From NCBI GenBank assembly GCA_004123355.1, contig SCHM01000002.1:8281569-8345568 (forward strand): 64,000 nucleotides of DNA, written 5' to 3'. The stretch comes from Amphirosellinia nigrospora. Lineage: Eukaryota; Ascomycota; Sordariomycetes; Xylariales; Xylariaceae. Below, one piece after another: positions 10,981 through 24,180 of the stretch (its first letter is position 1; the number at the start of each line of letters is the position of its first letter). Both the position numbers and the translations under genes were made by a program. The notes beneath the pieces are model-generated. The model saw only the letters and a program-made list of their open reading frames with translations. It was not told the origin of the DNA and ran no database searches.

Positions 10981-12237
10981 CCTCGAATTCGAGGTAAGGA
11001 GGGCTGTAGTTAGAGAGCTGATTTCGACGATTATATGTAGTATGTGGAGGTAGTTATCAACCTGCAATTTCTCGAACGAGGGGGGTGACAAACAGGGCGG
11101 CACGGTCTCGAATAAATGCATTTAAGCCTGCATAGGTGCCAGTATATGTCTTCAAACCCCAAAACCTTTATTATTAAAGACTTCCGCACAAAGTCTTCAT
11201 CATTTATATTTAAACATTCAAATGTAATTGTAGCCCCAGTTGCCGCAAGCTTTTCCAAGTCTTCGCATTATACCGAAGCTTAAGGTGATGTTGAGTAACA
11301 TGATCGTGTCAGTATTGACAAACACTACACTTGACGGCTTAAAAGTCTAACAAAGCGCAAAAGCTTTTCTTCTAGTGTGTCAATAAAGTTGTGGATATCT
11401 GCCGAATCGAATAAATGCCACATTGCTGAGAATCTTACAGGCTATCACCCCGGGATAGGTTCCGGTACGCAGAAAGCATTACGGAGGCAGGCTCCGCGTA
11501 TAGCTGTTAGCAGTGATTAAGCGAGACAAAAGACCAACTGTGTGCGTATTACAGCGCCCGGATCTAACGGCGCCGGATTTTCTTAATCAATTATTCCATG
11601 ATTGGCTGCGGTGCGGCGAGAAATGTCGCGACATTATTTCTACTTTTAGCCGCGTATACATCCGGTCACGAAACTAGCTCAATACCTCTCATCCCCTCCT
11701 CGGTCCGACCATGAAGAAACACATCATGCCCCGGATTAATTGAAATATCTTGTATTGAATAGTTAAGTGAGAATATGGTGTATCCGGTTGTAGTGCCTAC
11801 CTAGGTATGGCCTATATCCAACCTTCACGCAGGTTCATATCCCGGTTTTCTCATGTACCCGTCTCTATAATGCCAGGAAATCAAGGAACGCAGGTGGGCT
11901 AGTTGGCTCGCCTCATGCATAATGCACCTGAAAAATAATCCTCGGAGCCTCTATGCTTAAAATAATAGAGAGATGAAATGTGACTAGATGTGTAAGTGTC
12001 TGGGCTTGTGGAGTAACAGCCAATGTGAGCAAGCCGGATTTATTTTGGCTCGGAGTTTCTATAACGACAACGACTAGTCGACTATCGGATGTTCTTTTTT
12101 CACTGTTCGTTTTCGAAGTATTTTCCCGCGCCTGTTTTGATACATCTGAGTCCTGCCTGCGTATCTAGTAGCGGGTTGATGGCCACCCAGGGCCACCAGA
12201 TTCAACTTCGAAATACTCAGCTTGCGACTCCGAAATC
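10981..12237. other. Intergenic upstream of the ferric reductase
   Basis: No supported gene. Only short frames, with a palindromic CCTAGG-type motif in a CTACCTAGGTA context near 11797-11808. The last few hundred bases should contain the ferric reductase promoter. I do not see a convincing iron-responsive GATA site cluster. Confidence 0.5.
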
Positions 12238-14967
12238 ATGATCTCACCTTTTGCGCTCTTCAGTCTTTCATTCATCTTGCTGGCCCAGGATGCCAGTGCA
12301 GCTAGCAATGGCATCATTGGGTTTGGCCTGTCTTTATACCCAGACCCGTGTTGCCTGGCGTGTCACGACTCGCTCTCTTCCCTATACTTGAGTTGCACCA
12401 CATTTTCCGATATGTCGAGCATGCCTGCGGATATGAATATGAAAAGGGATATGGACATGGACATGGATATGGACATGGGCATGGGGATGATGGGGATGAC
12501 AACCGAGGAATGTCGAACTTCCAACATGCCATGGCTGCAGCCGATGGCGTATTGTATAAAACAAACCTGTACTCCCCATGGATATACGGAGGAAAGGCAG
12601 GCGAAATGCTTCAGTGTTCACGCCGTTGCTGGAGCCCTAGAACCGAGTTTTCATCATAGTTTACCTGCTACGGCGCCTACTGTCGAACTCTCGGAACACG
12701 CGACATGGCTCAATACCACCAGTCTAGTAAATCATCACCTGCATTATGCAACACACGGAACATTGCAGGAATTTGCGAGATCAGAGTACATACATACGAG
12801 ATATTCGTAAGTGAACACCATTACCTACTATACTCTCAAATATTTTAACTAATAAATCACATTGACTCGTAGGATGATCCTGTACCTGCTCGTTATTGGT
12901 ATTTGTCTTGCTTGGGGGGTTAAGATCCAGCTTGCAAGTGTATTCCCCAGAGCCAACCGACAGTTGCAAGATTCTACATTCATATCAAAACTTCGACAGT
13001 ATATAGCTCTCCCAGCTTTATTTGGACCTCGTCATCTGGAACCACTTCCCGCAAATGTGGGATACGTACCCGGCAGAGCGCTCAGCATTTCTATCAGCAT
13101 CTACATTATCCTGAACGTAGTATTCTCTTCTATCTCGTTCGGGAGTTTCCAGCCGAACATTTATTGGCCCTCACAGCAGTTCGAGCTCTGCGAGTTATTG
13201 GTAATCGAACCGGTATCCTGAGCCTCGTGAATATGAGCATCGCGATCCTATTTGCTGGCAGAAACAACATCCTCATTGCTATAACTGGATGGAGTCAGAC
13301 AACATTCTTAACTCTGCATCGTTGGGCCGCGAGAGTTGCTACGTTGCAAGCTATCGCACACTCTGCTGCCTACACGCTGCAATACGTCGACCCTGGATAT
13401 GATGGCGCAGCAACTTATGCCGAGAAAGCGGCGGAGCCCTTTTATGTATGTCCCCAACCCTCCCTAGCCTTACTGTTTCTCGAAATTGGGCAAATAACTA
13501 TACGACCGGCCTATGACAACGCACTCAGACCTTGCTGACAATTTGACGCAGTGGTGGGGAATTATAGGGACTATCGCCTTGAGTCTAGCAACAGCTTTCG
13601 CTATCCTGCCCCTTCGTATTACTTTTATGAGTTGTTCTTAACAATCACATTATCTTGATAATCCTCGCTTTGGTGGCCTGTTGGTACCATCTGGTTCCCC
13701 ATTTCGGCTTTCAGGTGTGTATTAGAACCTTCTTTAGTCCATACAGTGTAATTACCTCGTCGTACCAGGTTTAATACCTTACTCCGCGGTTAAAGAAGGG
13801 AAAGTACAGGACTCGTTTTGGGAAATTTAGCTAACACGTTCTAATTCTCTTAGTATGGCTACCAAGTCTGGCTCTACATCTGTTTCGCGTTCTGGTCCGG
13901 CGACCGATTTGCCAGGTTGGCTCGGATCGCGTATTATAACCGTCTCGGAGATGCGAAAGCGATCGTCGAGGTGATTCCGGGTTGCAATATCCTACACCTC
14001 ACCGTCTTCCCACGCGTCACTCGCGGGATTGGCCCGGGACAGCACACTTTTCTTTACTTCCCCGGACTTGGCAAGTTCTGGGAAAGCCACCCGTTCAGTA
14101 TCGCGGCGTGGGAGACGCATCCTTCATCTGTACAGCTCGCATCTTCCTCTCTTTCCGCGTCAGATGGCAACGAGGTCTATTCTACAGTGAAGGAGTCGGA
14201 CACTTTGTCACCAGCGACAGACTCTGCTTACCAAGTGAAATCAACAGTAAAGCCACACCTTAAAGCGGTGTCTCATGAGTCACAGAAGTATAATGATGTC
14301 TCGTTCCAAGTCCTGATTAGATCGCATTCCGGAATGACTGCTGCGCTCCAACGGTACCTCTCCTCACCTTCTACGGACTCGAGGGTGGAAGTATCGGTCT
14401 ACACAGAGGGTTATTACGCCGGCCACTATGCTACTCTCCAACCATTATACACCGCTGATACGGTGTTGTGCATCGTCGGCGGTCTAGGGATTACATATGC
14501 CCTTAGCTTCGTACAAGAATATGTCAATGGGTTGTCTCCGGAGGGCGAAGTTACGGGGAAGAGCCGTGGCGTAATGAGGAGGACTAGGCGGTTTATACTA
14601 GCGTGGTCTGCCAAAGAAATTGCATTTATTGACCACGTAAAGAAGAACTTCCTGGCAAATGCTCAAGGAGTGGAGTGTTTATTTTGGTACACCGGTTCCT
14701 CAGCAGACGCTGGGGAGAAGTCGGGTCGCCTAGCAAAGCTGAAATTGAGGGGGTCAACATCCACGCTTCAAAGGCCTCAGATGCTATAGCGACAGCAGGG
14801 CGAATGCATGTTGGGGCTGTGATCAGGTCATGTCTTGAAGTCGAGCGCCAAACTACGGTGCTAGTCTGTGGCCGGGCCAGATGGCAGACGAGGCAAGAAA
14901 GCAGGTTGTGAACTACGTAAAAGATGGTTTCAGTGTTGATCTGATTGAGGAGGCCTTTGCTTGGTGA
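12238..14967 (+). CDS. Ferric-chelate reductase (FRE type) with Met-rich N-terminus
   Basis: Plasma-membrane flavocytochrome that passes electrons from NADPH through FAD and heme to extracellular Fe(III) or Cu(II). It starts with a signal peptide (MISPFALFSLSFILLAQDASA). A luminal Cys-rich region follows (PCCLACHDSL) with an unusual methionine run (MDMDMDMDMGMGMMGM, about residues 76-91), then TTEECRTSNMPWLQPMAYC. The heme domain shows WAARVATLQAIAHSAAYTL and, across a frame break, an ILIILALVACWYHLVPHFGF helix. FAD binding is seen in GPGQHTFLYFP and HPFSIAAW, NADPH binding in CIVGGLGITYALSF. Introns are likely at 12807-12872, 13446-13551 and about 13712-13853. Frame breaks lie before the first intron and near 13200, 13645, 14745 and 14875. 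The C-terminus VNYVKDGFSVDLIEEAFAW stops at 14965-14967. Confidence 0.93.
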
Positions 14968-16137
14968 TCCCAAGTCTTCCACACTCACCTTTTCTCTGTA
15001 TATATTGCCCCTTTAACATCTCTGGACACTTTGGAAGTATATTTGGAATCCTTAATGCTCGGCGGAAGTCCTAAGGACCAGAACTATCTTTGTATAAAGT
15101 GACTCATATCATCGCATTATACACATAATTCCCCAAATGAGACGTTTCTTATTTCCATAGCGGCCATATCTTGTGCGGAGGTAAGTAAGCCCGCCCAGTT
15201 ATAACCGTAAGAATTGCTGTATCTTGAACAACCTTTGCATACTAGCTCTAAGCCTAGCTATCATCGGCGGCTACGTGGTGAGGGAGTATGTGTGAGGAGA
15301 ATGGAATGAAATGTTGAGATATGTCCTTCTCGCTATTGAATTGAAATCAATATTCGAAGCGATTGACAATAGTGCTACTAGTAATACAGACTTCTTGTTG
15401 AAAGTAGTCTAGATTACATACCTTTCATTTGGCTTACGCAACCCTGCAGAAGTTAATCTTTTAAGTCCTGGAATACAAAATAAAAACTGATGTTCGTCCA
15501 GTTTGAATATTAACTCGACTTACTTGGTGCTTGCTTATCCATAATATTGGTAAGACTAGCTGCAAGTCGCTTAGAAGTCTCCCAGGGATTGCAGCTTCAC
15601 AGGATTTTGACATCTATTGGATAATCTCGGAAGCGGAAGACATCAAGCTATCAAATTAAAACCCAAGCGGATGGCGTACTGATGCATGCGAAAAGCGGAC
15701 GATTATTAATTCTTCAAACGGGAGGGTTACTAAGCCATACCACGTCACATCAAAAGCTGAATGCGGTCATGTGTATTCCACTTGTGCTGCTCTACAAGGG
15801 TCGTGAGACGCCCTTTAGTTGTCAAAAGGCATATGTATATACTATCAAGATGCTCATATGCAGTTGATAATTATGCATCCTCGGGATTTGATTGTTCTTC
15901 CAATGTACGACTGATTAGTAAGTGGCGAGAAGTAAATTCATCTTTGAATTTCCTTTGGCGGGCCTCAATTATTATTGGGATGCCAATGCAAATATATATA
16001 TATATGAATGGGCGATGTCGACCCAATCTGAAGGTATCAATCATCAACATACAGAGACGCCTAGAAATTTATCTCTTTTTTCTTAAAGCACCCTATACTA
16101 GTTGAATTGGGAAGCCTTTTCCCTACCTGACGATACC
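14968..16137. other. Intergenic, no gene seen
   Basis: DNA between the ferric reductase and the NmrA-like gene, both on the plus strand. Frames near 15682-16105 are short and match no family. An AT dinucleotide run (about 15993-16005) lies upstream of the next gene. Confidence 0.55.
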
Positions 16138-17084
16138 ATGCCGAAGCTTGTCACAGTAGTAGGTGCTACGGGCAACCAAGGTGGTGCTGTCATAACGGCA
16201 CTCATCGATAATCCGAACTACACCCTACGTGGCCTGACACGCAATCTCAAAAGCCGAGCAGCACAAGAGCTGAAGAACCAAGGCATCGAGGTCATCGAAG
16301 CTGACCTTGACAGCCTGACATCGCTCAAGGCAGCGTTTGCAAGTTCGTATGCAGTGTACGGCGTCACAGGAATAAACGAGCTTCTGGCAAACCAGGATCT
16401 GGAGACCTCGGAGAAGGTCGAGGAAGCATGGGGCAAGAACATCGCGCAAGCTGCGGCGGAGACGGTCGGCCTGCAGCACTTTATCTGGAGCACGCTGCCG
16501 CACGCGTCCGAGATCAGCAACGGCCGTTATCATCTTGCCAACCATGTTGCCAAGAACAAGGTCGATGACTACATCCGCGCCAATGCGGACCTCGCTGCGA
16601 AGACGACATTCTTCGTAATCGCCCAGTACCATAGCAATTACTCGTACGGGCCCGTGTCGATACATCCGATCCCATCAGCAGATGCATACGTGCATTTTGC
16701 TTCGCACCCACCTGACACCCCTATCTCGTGGATTGGGGACGTAACACGCAACTCACCGCCGTTCATTCGGCCCATTCTTGAGCAGCCAGATCAGACAAGG
16801 GGGAATATCGTGTTTGCGTGTTCTGAGGTGTGTACGTCAGAAGAATCCCTGCAGATTTGGGCAAAGACCAAGGGAGTCAGGGCTTATCATGTGCCAGCCT
16901 CGGCAGAGCTGGTGGAAATGCTCTGGGGCAAATATGCAGACGTTTTGGCTGGGATGTGGAGGTACTGGGCGAGTTTAGAGACAAGAGCTGGTCATCGCCG
17001 GGATACAAGGTCCTCACGAAAGAAGATTTAGGTGTAACTGGTCTTATCAGCTTGGCCGAGTCTTTCAAGGATTATGAGATCTAG
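16138..17084 (+). CDS. NmrA-like family NAD(P)-binding protein
   Basis: The start at 16138 (MPKLVTVVGATGNQGGAVI) places the Rossmann glycine motif GATGNQGGAV at the very N-terminus, as in NmrA/HSCARG-type atypical short-chain dehydrogenases. These lack the classical YxxxK site and often sense NAD(P) or regulate transcription factors. TLRGLTRNLKSRAAQEL (cofactor-phosphate side), DLDSLTSLKAAF and HFIWSTLPHASEISNG follow the family order. The frame runs on to a false end near 17031. A missing G in the run at 16967-16969 shifts it, and the family-like C-terminus (SWSSPGYKVLTKEDLGVTGL, ending FKDYEI) is in the next phase, giving a stop at 17082-17084 and about 315 residues. The physiological role cannot be told from sequence. 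Confidence 0.88.
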
Positions 17085-17732
17085 CTCGGAAATATGTACT
17101 TGCACATCTTTTTGGTTAATCTTTCATAGAATGAACATTCGGTCCCTATATATATATATGATTTCGGTTTCTTCAATATCAGGCTATCTAGTCGTAGGAC
17201 ACCTATGAACATGTCATAGAAGATACGTTGTCACAAACCCGTAGGTCATGTTGTAGAAACGCAAGGTTATATAGTACGAGTGACTACTAATTCTATCGAT
17301 TAGAACATCGTGTTCCCGTACTAGGGCTAAATTTTTGTTAACTCATGTTGTTCCTTTCGAAAGCATGTGCATGCATGTACTCTATTCGTTAGTCCGGAAT
17401 TCCAAAGCTGAGGAATCCGAGTCTGAAAGAATGAGCAGGCAGCTCGGTTCGTGAGGATCTGCTTCCAAACCCTTTTGAACCCACTGATTAATTTAATCTC
17501 GCGTTTTAGCGTGGTCTCGATGCTATGGAAGCGTGGTCTCGTAAGAGACCACAAGGCATGAAGACGTATCGTATCTGAACGCTGGTTTTGGACGAACAAA
17601 GGAAACGAGTCAAAATGAAAATACCGGAGAAGGAGTACCAATAGTATACATTCAGCTTCTATATGCGGAGATGGGTATATGATAATGGTGTTGTACAAGA
17701 GTTAATACACGATTACCTCGTTAGCACACTCT
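17085..17732. other. Intergenic, convergent gene ends
   Basis: The region between two converging genes holds their 3' ends. There is a TA run near 17147-17159. The minus-strand frame 17327-17698 has no family match and looks like chance. Confidence 0.5.
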
Positions 17733-20700
17733 CTACTTTGATACATCGACGTTGATCTCCTTGACTGTCCAGGAGTCGTCGACCCAATCTTGCTTCTTGC
17801 CTAAGAAGGCCGTTTGTTCGCTCTGCTTGGCGAGCGCCTCAACGATATACTTTTGTGCGACTTCTCGTACTTGGTCCCCTGTACATCGAGAAGCTGTTCT
17901 CGTCTCTTCTGCTGCATCTCGTCTGTTATCCGGACATGAATCGTAGCATACCTTCAGTATTCACCGACTTGGGAGCATCGACGCCCTGAAATACGGATAT
18001 TTTGGCTTCCTCAAGGTCCTGGTGGACCATTGTTTGCCAATAGCCCAGCGCCCGGCATTCCTCATTATGTGAGAGCGTGTTTTGAGGATTTGGTCTCGTA
18101 TGAATAGAAACCGAATAATCCTTCTAATCCCTTCATATACGCTCCGCCACCATATGCACCACCCTTCTCACGAATCTCATGATGCAGATGCTTGTGAGTT
18201 AGGAGTTGCGCTAGGATTTGGAGTGGGGCGCCATCGGGAGAAGTATAAGACACTGTTGGCAAGGCCAAGCTACCATAGTAGACTTGGTAAGGAAGTGGAA
18301 AGAAGGCCTTGATGTCGCGAGCTGGTGATTGCTTCGACGTGGTGGGAAAGGTGATGGACTGGTTCGCTCGTGAAGACATGAATTGTGTCAGGGCTGACGA
18401 ATTAGCTGACGTGCTGTCAGACCCACAGGTTAAGGCAGTACGTATGTTATTGCCAGCCAGAGCGATTGCTTGAATTTGCTTGAGCTTGCTGATGACATCT
18501 TCCAGCTGGTCCGATTCTGGCCGTCCAGCAAGTGAAGCTATAAGCTTTACCTGCGACAAGCCGCTGACTTGCTCGGTGAGGTATGCATCCCTGGTAAGCC
18601 CCGATTCAGCGTACCTTCGAGCGTAAACATGACCAGAAGACGCGATATCATTTATAATACCGTCAGATGAAGCTTGGAGAAGCTGCCGGATTCGGAGTGC
18701 TGCTTCTGGGCTATCGAAATTTGTCTCTACAATGAGCTTTCGCAGAAGATCAAACATTTCAGGCACGTTACGGTCAAGTGCCATTCCCCTTAGGACGAGC
18801 CCTTCGGACGCTTGGTGGAAGTCAGTAGGCGAAGGCGTAGCCATATAGCCCACGGATACGCCACCTGTCTTCAGCTTGATTAAGTCTTCAAGTTGCTCCA
18901 TCGTCATGTCCTTAGTGCCTAAGCGCATGATCGAATCAGTGAAGAGAGGGATCAAGGCGCGAAGTTCATCCGGTAGATTCTCAAACGTGTTGATCACTCG
19001 AAAATAGGTAAGCCCATTGGTTGGGGCTTCTCGCCATTGAATCTTTGTCTTGTTCAAGATTTCGTCGCGAACTATTACCGGTTCCTTTTCTCTAGGGATA
19101 TCCCTCACATGGACGGAGGGAAGACAGCTCAGATCTTGAGTATTGGATTTGTTTGTTCTACCAACAGTTCAAGTTCTCGCTTCTCGAAGAATTTTCGGGC
19201 TGCTTCTTCGCCTCCAGCCTCCTCTGTGGCCTGGGCGATTTTCAATGCTAGCCGTTCTTCCTCTTCTTTTGCTAATTCAGCGCTATAGCTTTCCGAGGGC
19301 GCCATTGTAAACGTGAGAGTATTGTCATTCATCAAATACTTGTCGATGAGACTCTCAAGGTAATTGGCTTGCGCAAGCCTCGATTCAAATGCAGCGACGG
19401 TATCATTCCACGCTAATGAGTCAAAAGGGTCGGTGCCTGAGAACCACTTTCCCTTCAGACGCTGCAACACAGACATCCCAAAATTCGCTGTCTTGTGCTT
19501 CAAGCTTAGTTCAAGTTGGTGGAGTATCCATCAATCTTGCCTCGTTCGAAACCTTTGTCGCGGACATCCCGGAGTATCCTCTGCACTTCACTTTTCACCG
19601 TTTCAACGTTGGACTCACTCACCCCAGTAAGGCCAACAGAGAAGATCCCAGTAGCTGCTGACCCATCATACCCAGCGTTAGGACTAAAGTCTGTGCCGAG
19701 GCCACTCTCGATTAGGCCTTTGTACAAGGGAGAACCATACCCATCCATCAAAAGAGACGACAGCAATGCCACAGAGAAGGATTCAACAACGTCACTTGTA
19801 TCTCCAGCAATCCATGACACGGAAGTCTTGTACTGCTTGTCGGGGTCCGCTAAAGGATCTACAGGCCCGAAAACTTCACTGTTTGGGGCCCGTCGCTAAG
19901 GTTGATGGGTTGTTTGTGTTCAATGTCTGCCTTTATCCTCTCAAAGGCGCTCATTTGCGCATCGATCTCTTGTAGATGGTCGGCTAGAGGCATATCTCCG
20001 TAGGTCATCAACTTGGCATTACTGGGGTGGTAATGCTCTGCATGAAATGTCTTGAGTTGTTCGTAGGTTAAGTCGGTAATTTTCTGGGATCGCCACCAGA
20101 ATTATTAATGGATGGGAATATGTGATCTTGGAAGCGAATGTAGAATAAATAGCCTGCGTCTGACATTTGCCCCTTCATCTCATTGTACACGACGCCTTTG
20201 AAGACTAGCTTGCTGTCCTCAGACTTGTATCCTCGCCGACTTCAGCAGTTCGGGGGTTTTCGGGGCCTATGCGCCAGCCCTCCTGAGTGAAGTCGGTTCT
20301 TGAGAAGCGGAAGGGTCGCATCGAGGTAGACGGACATGAGATTTTGAAGTCCTGGGCATTGGTGGTGGCAAAGGATAGAAGGTATGGTCGGAGCCGTGAA
20401 GGCGTTCATAAAATTAGACAAGGTGCGAGGGAGCATCTTGAAGAAGGGGTCTCGAATCGGGTATTCTCGCTACCGCAAAGTTCGTGTGCTCGAGGATATG
20501 GGGCACGCCCGTATCGTCGGGGGGGTTCGTCTTGAAGCCGATGGAGAAAACATTGTTGCTGTCGTCTCGGGCGATGTGGAGGTAGTCGGCGCCTGTCTTG
20601 TCGTGCTTCAGGTGAAGGGCGGTTAACTCGAGCTCGGGAACATGTTTCGTCCGTAGCAGCGTAAAGCCGTGGAGCTTCTCGCCTGGCTTGGGATATTGGG

Positions 20701-20752
20701 ACAGTTCTGTAACTGCTCGCTTTGCTGCACCCTTCACAGCGTTGCGCAACAT
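17733..20752 (-). CDS. CYM1: Mitochondrial presequence protease, M16C
   Basis: Zinc metalloprotease of the mitochondrial matrix that degrades cleaved targeting peptides. The start [24 protein letters not shown] is a basic amphipathic leader. [12 protein letters not shown] holds the inverted zinc motif HxxEH (about 20484-20507). [15 protein letters not shown] and [10 protein letters not shown] follow, then [36 protein letters not shown], the long block 19108-18065 with [17 protein letters not shown], and a C-terminus ending [21 protein letters not shown]. The span (3,020 bp) fits the ~1,000-residue family without large introns. Several single-base frame breaks lie near 20480, 20440, 20250, 19830, 19505, 19110, 18070 and 17940. 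The order of parts is complete, so the gene is probably intact in the organism. Confidence 0.93.
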
Positions 20753-22216
20753 GATAGGAGTCGTATGAGGTTGGGACGCAGGTTTGCGCAGGACCCAAAT
20801 GCCCAGGCCTTAAAATTTCCCATGTTGATGATGCAACGTCTACCCTAATAAGCACTACGCGAAAGCTGACACACTTTTACATACATAAGGTTAATGGGTT
20901 ACCTACCTACTAAAGTCATGTATTTAAAGCGACATTCAAAGCTGGAGCCGGGCCCAGCTGCCAAGCGGTGGTGGCCCACTACATAAGGTGTAGGTTAGGT
21001 ACCTGGGACTTTATAACCATGCATTTGAACTTGAAGTAACCTTAACTTAAAAAAGGCTACACATGTGTATACAGTAGGACGACAGACTACAAAAAAACTC
21101 CCCTTACAATGGCTTCCACGTCACTTGCTCTATACGGTCCATTCAGAATGGTCTTATGTTGAAGGCTCGAAGTCTTTAAAAAATAGGACGAGGGACAGCT
21201 GGCACGTCAGTCCAACAGGTAAAGTAGCGGGCTTGTGATATGAAATGCTGGAGAAAACCTGGAAACTCCCAAGCCATCACCTAGATAACGGGGCTTAGCT
21301 CAGTAGCTCAGAGCCAGCAAGATCTTGTCAGTAGGTAAGAGGCATTTAGGTGTAACCCTCTCTTTTTGTGGCTTCTCTTGCAACAAATCTCTCTTTTAGT
21401 AAGTCGACGCATCGGTGCAGTATTTTCGCTGAGGCGGAACTATAATTGGGGAACTATAATTGCAAACTAAATTAGAATTATATGTGCGTGTCTAGAAGTA
21501 GTTCTCGGTCACATGTGTAAATGCAGGGCTTCCACCGTCCACGTGCTTCCGTGTGTTTGGCAGCAGCAACTGCTACCTTAGTCTTGCCTATTGTTCTTGC
21601 TATTGGAAATGCAACGGATCCATTCTTCCCCACTGTGGACCGCCTCCTCGGGTAGGCGCACAGGCACGGAAATGCCAAAGAGGTGCTACAGCGCAGGCTG
21701 CACCGAGGGCTCCGGGGCCATGTGCCCGCCTGCTAGGTTGGACAGCCGGGCCACAAGTCTTTAGGTAAGTAAGTAAGTACTTGTAGGTGAGTTGGGGTTG
21801 CCGTTGCTGCGTTCGTTGCAGCTGGAAGGTGCGTGGCACGCCCCGGTTGATTCATCCACCCAGTATCCATCCCTACCCACGTCAAGTAACCGGCACTATC
21901 TGTTAAACGGACTCGGCCAGCCGCCTCGTCTTCACGTATCTACGTATCTCGACAAACTTCTCTTGGAGCCATCGTGACCATTACTCCCAGCATCAATACA
22001 CGCCCAGCAAGCCACCAATCGCCATCGACAGCTCTATCCCACCGCCGCCCACATACTTCCGTACTTGCATTATCCCCAAATGCGTTTTTCTACCTCATCC
22101 TCGTAAGTAGCGCCTGTTCGTCATGGCCGATTCAATTAGCGATCCCTCTCCGTTCCGGTATTGTTTAGCACTGCTCACCCTCACCCCGCAGGCTATACTT
22201 CCTTTTCTAGTTTACC
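20753..22216. other. Divergent intergenic region between CYM1 and taxilin
   Basis: About 1.46 kb separate two divergent genes, so both promoters lie here. Runs of ACCT/TAGG repeats occur at 20899-20910 and 21763-21787. Frames around 21478-21839 on both strands overlap each other and match nothing. Confidence 0.55.
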
Positions 22217-24180
22217 ATGGCATCGATAAGCCATCGTGCGCCATCAGCAACCCCGGCTCCCCTCTCCTCTGTCCCGAACGGCACGGCTTCACATATCCAC
22301 GACGACTCATCCATCTCCAATGGCACCATGTCCCGTGCACGAGCCTCGACCTGCGCCGACGCCGACGCCCGCCATGGCTTCGAGCGCCGCAAATAAGAAA
22401 GCGAAGGGAAAGAAGGCGTTGGACTCTTCGGAAGCATCTAAACTAGTCGCTGCTAGAATATCGCAACTCGAGGTAGACACTGCTGCCGAAAGAGAACAAG
22501 AAGCAGAGATCGGTATGTTGAATGTTTTCTCGTTATGACAAGGCGTTCGACGTGTTATTTAAGAGAATGTGCACGCCCGGTAGCGCGCAACACAACGATT
22601 GTTGGGATTGACATGTCATGCGCGCATGCCCAGAAAGAGCAACATGGCCAGACGTCATCCAGAGGGGCGTTGGAGCGCGATTTTGTTCGGATCGTTTTCA
22701 GATGGGATGGCGGCTATTATTGAATCAGGACCTCGATACGCTTTTAAGCACGCAACGATACGCCGGGAGCATTCCATGGGCAGCCATGGCCCAAGACTCT
22801 ATATTGGTCTGGTGGCTTGCATTAAACGTTTTTATTATCTGCACTATGGATGCTGACTAGATCTCTTCACTTTAGACCGGGAGGTTCGCAAGGCCAATCG
22901 TGAATTAAATCATCAGATGAACAAGATGAACGATATGGATAAAATCGACCTCCTCACCAAGCGATCCTCGGAGCTGTTTGCAAACCTAAAACGACTTGAG
23001 CGCGAGAACATAAAAACAAGAAGCGCGCCGATCAACTACAGAAAGAGAAGGACTCAAGTCGAACCGATCTAAGTAAGCAAATTGGTCTAAAAGAGAAGCT
23101 GGAGAAGCTCTGTCGTGAACTGCAGAAAGAGAACAACAAGCTCAAGGTAGAATCCAAACTCTGGTCTCAGAGGATGTTGAGGCTGATGCGGGCTTGCATA
23201 GAATGAGCACAGAGCATTGAATGACTCCCACGACCGACTTAAGAGTTCTTCCGACGAGCGTTTTAAGAAAATGCTTGATACGATAGAGGGTCACCAAGAA
23301 GAAAAGGATAATCCGAGAAAACAGGTTGTCTATATGAAAGCAGAAGAGCTGTACATCTCCCTTTCCCACGCATAAATCCGCATCCCCGGCTGATAATGAT
23401 GGCTTAGATTCAAGAATCGCTTTAAATCGATCATCGACCAATACGAACTACGTGAACTTCACTTCCACTCGGCCATGCGGACAAAAGAAATCGAAGTGCA
23501 GTGGAATATGGCGCGGTACGAACAGCAAAAGAAGGCAGTTGAAGCCGAAGGCAACCGTGCTCGTCAACTAAACAACCAAGTCCTCACATTTACCAAGACG
23601 GAAAATGAACTGCGGAACCAACTCAATGTCTACGTCGAGAAGTTCAAGCAGGTATGCACCCTGTTTCTTTCTCTTGCACGCCCAACACAGGCGTTAACAA
23701 GTGACGAGGTCGAGGATACCCTAAATAACAGTAACGATCTGTTTTTAACATTTCGCAAGGAGATGGAAGACATGTCTAAGAAGACGAAGAAGCTTGAGAA
23801 GGAGAATGAGACTTTTAGGCGCAGGATACGTCACTGAATCAGAGTATCTTGAAAATGGCCGAAGAGCGCAACAAGCACTTGAAGGACCTCGAGGATGTCA
23901 AGAAAAAGAATGACAAGCTCACCAGCATCATCAACCAAATGCAACAACAAGGCCGTGGTATACCGGCAGGATGCAAGGGACCATGGACAGTTGTTACCCT
24001 GACGGCGGGGATGCCGACGATGGAGAGCTCGAGGGCGAAGAAGATAGTGAGTGCGAATACGACGAGGAGGCAGAGGAGCAGATTAGCGAAGGAGACTTCG
24101 ACGACGACACTGAGGAAGAGCCAAGCGTACCAGGTGCGTATGGACCAGAGCGGCCGCCTGCTATGAATGGTCATCGCTAG
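22217..24180 (+). CDS. Taxilin-family coiled-coil protein
   Basis: Fungal member of the taxilin family (myosin-like coiled-coil proteins; animal members bind syntaxins and the nascent-chain complex). The start MASISHRAPSATPAPLSSVP leads a low-complexity N-terminus, then KKAKGKKALDSSEASKL. Hallmarks of the long coiled coil follow: DREVRKANRELNHQMNKM, KLCRELQKENNKLK, the FKSIIDQYELRELHFHSAM stretch with MRTKEIEVQWNMARYEQQK, and NELRNQLNVYVEKFKQ. The tail is acidic (EEDSECEYDEEAEEQ) and ends PPAMNGHR. Likely introns are 22513-22875, 23147-23201, 23335-23407 and one from about 23652 to 23697. Frame breaks occur near 22385, 23020, 23835 and 23965. It converges on the LTV1 gene. Confidence 0.9.

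Noticed and set aside
16225-16665. 146-codon minus-strand frame
   Set aside because: Antisense shadow of the NmrA-like gene.
12238-17084. Possible biosynthetic gene cluster including the ferric reductase, NmrA-like protein and later reductases
   Set aside because: No polyketide synthase, peptide synthetase, terpene cyclase or cluster regulator in the window, and the oxidoreductases are separated by housekeeping genes.
17733-20752. CYM1 as a true pseudogene
   Set aside because: All domains are present in order with an intact HxxEH site; breaks are single-base shifts like those in essential genes nearby.
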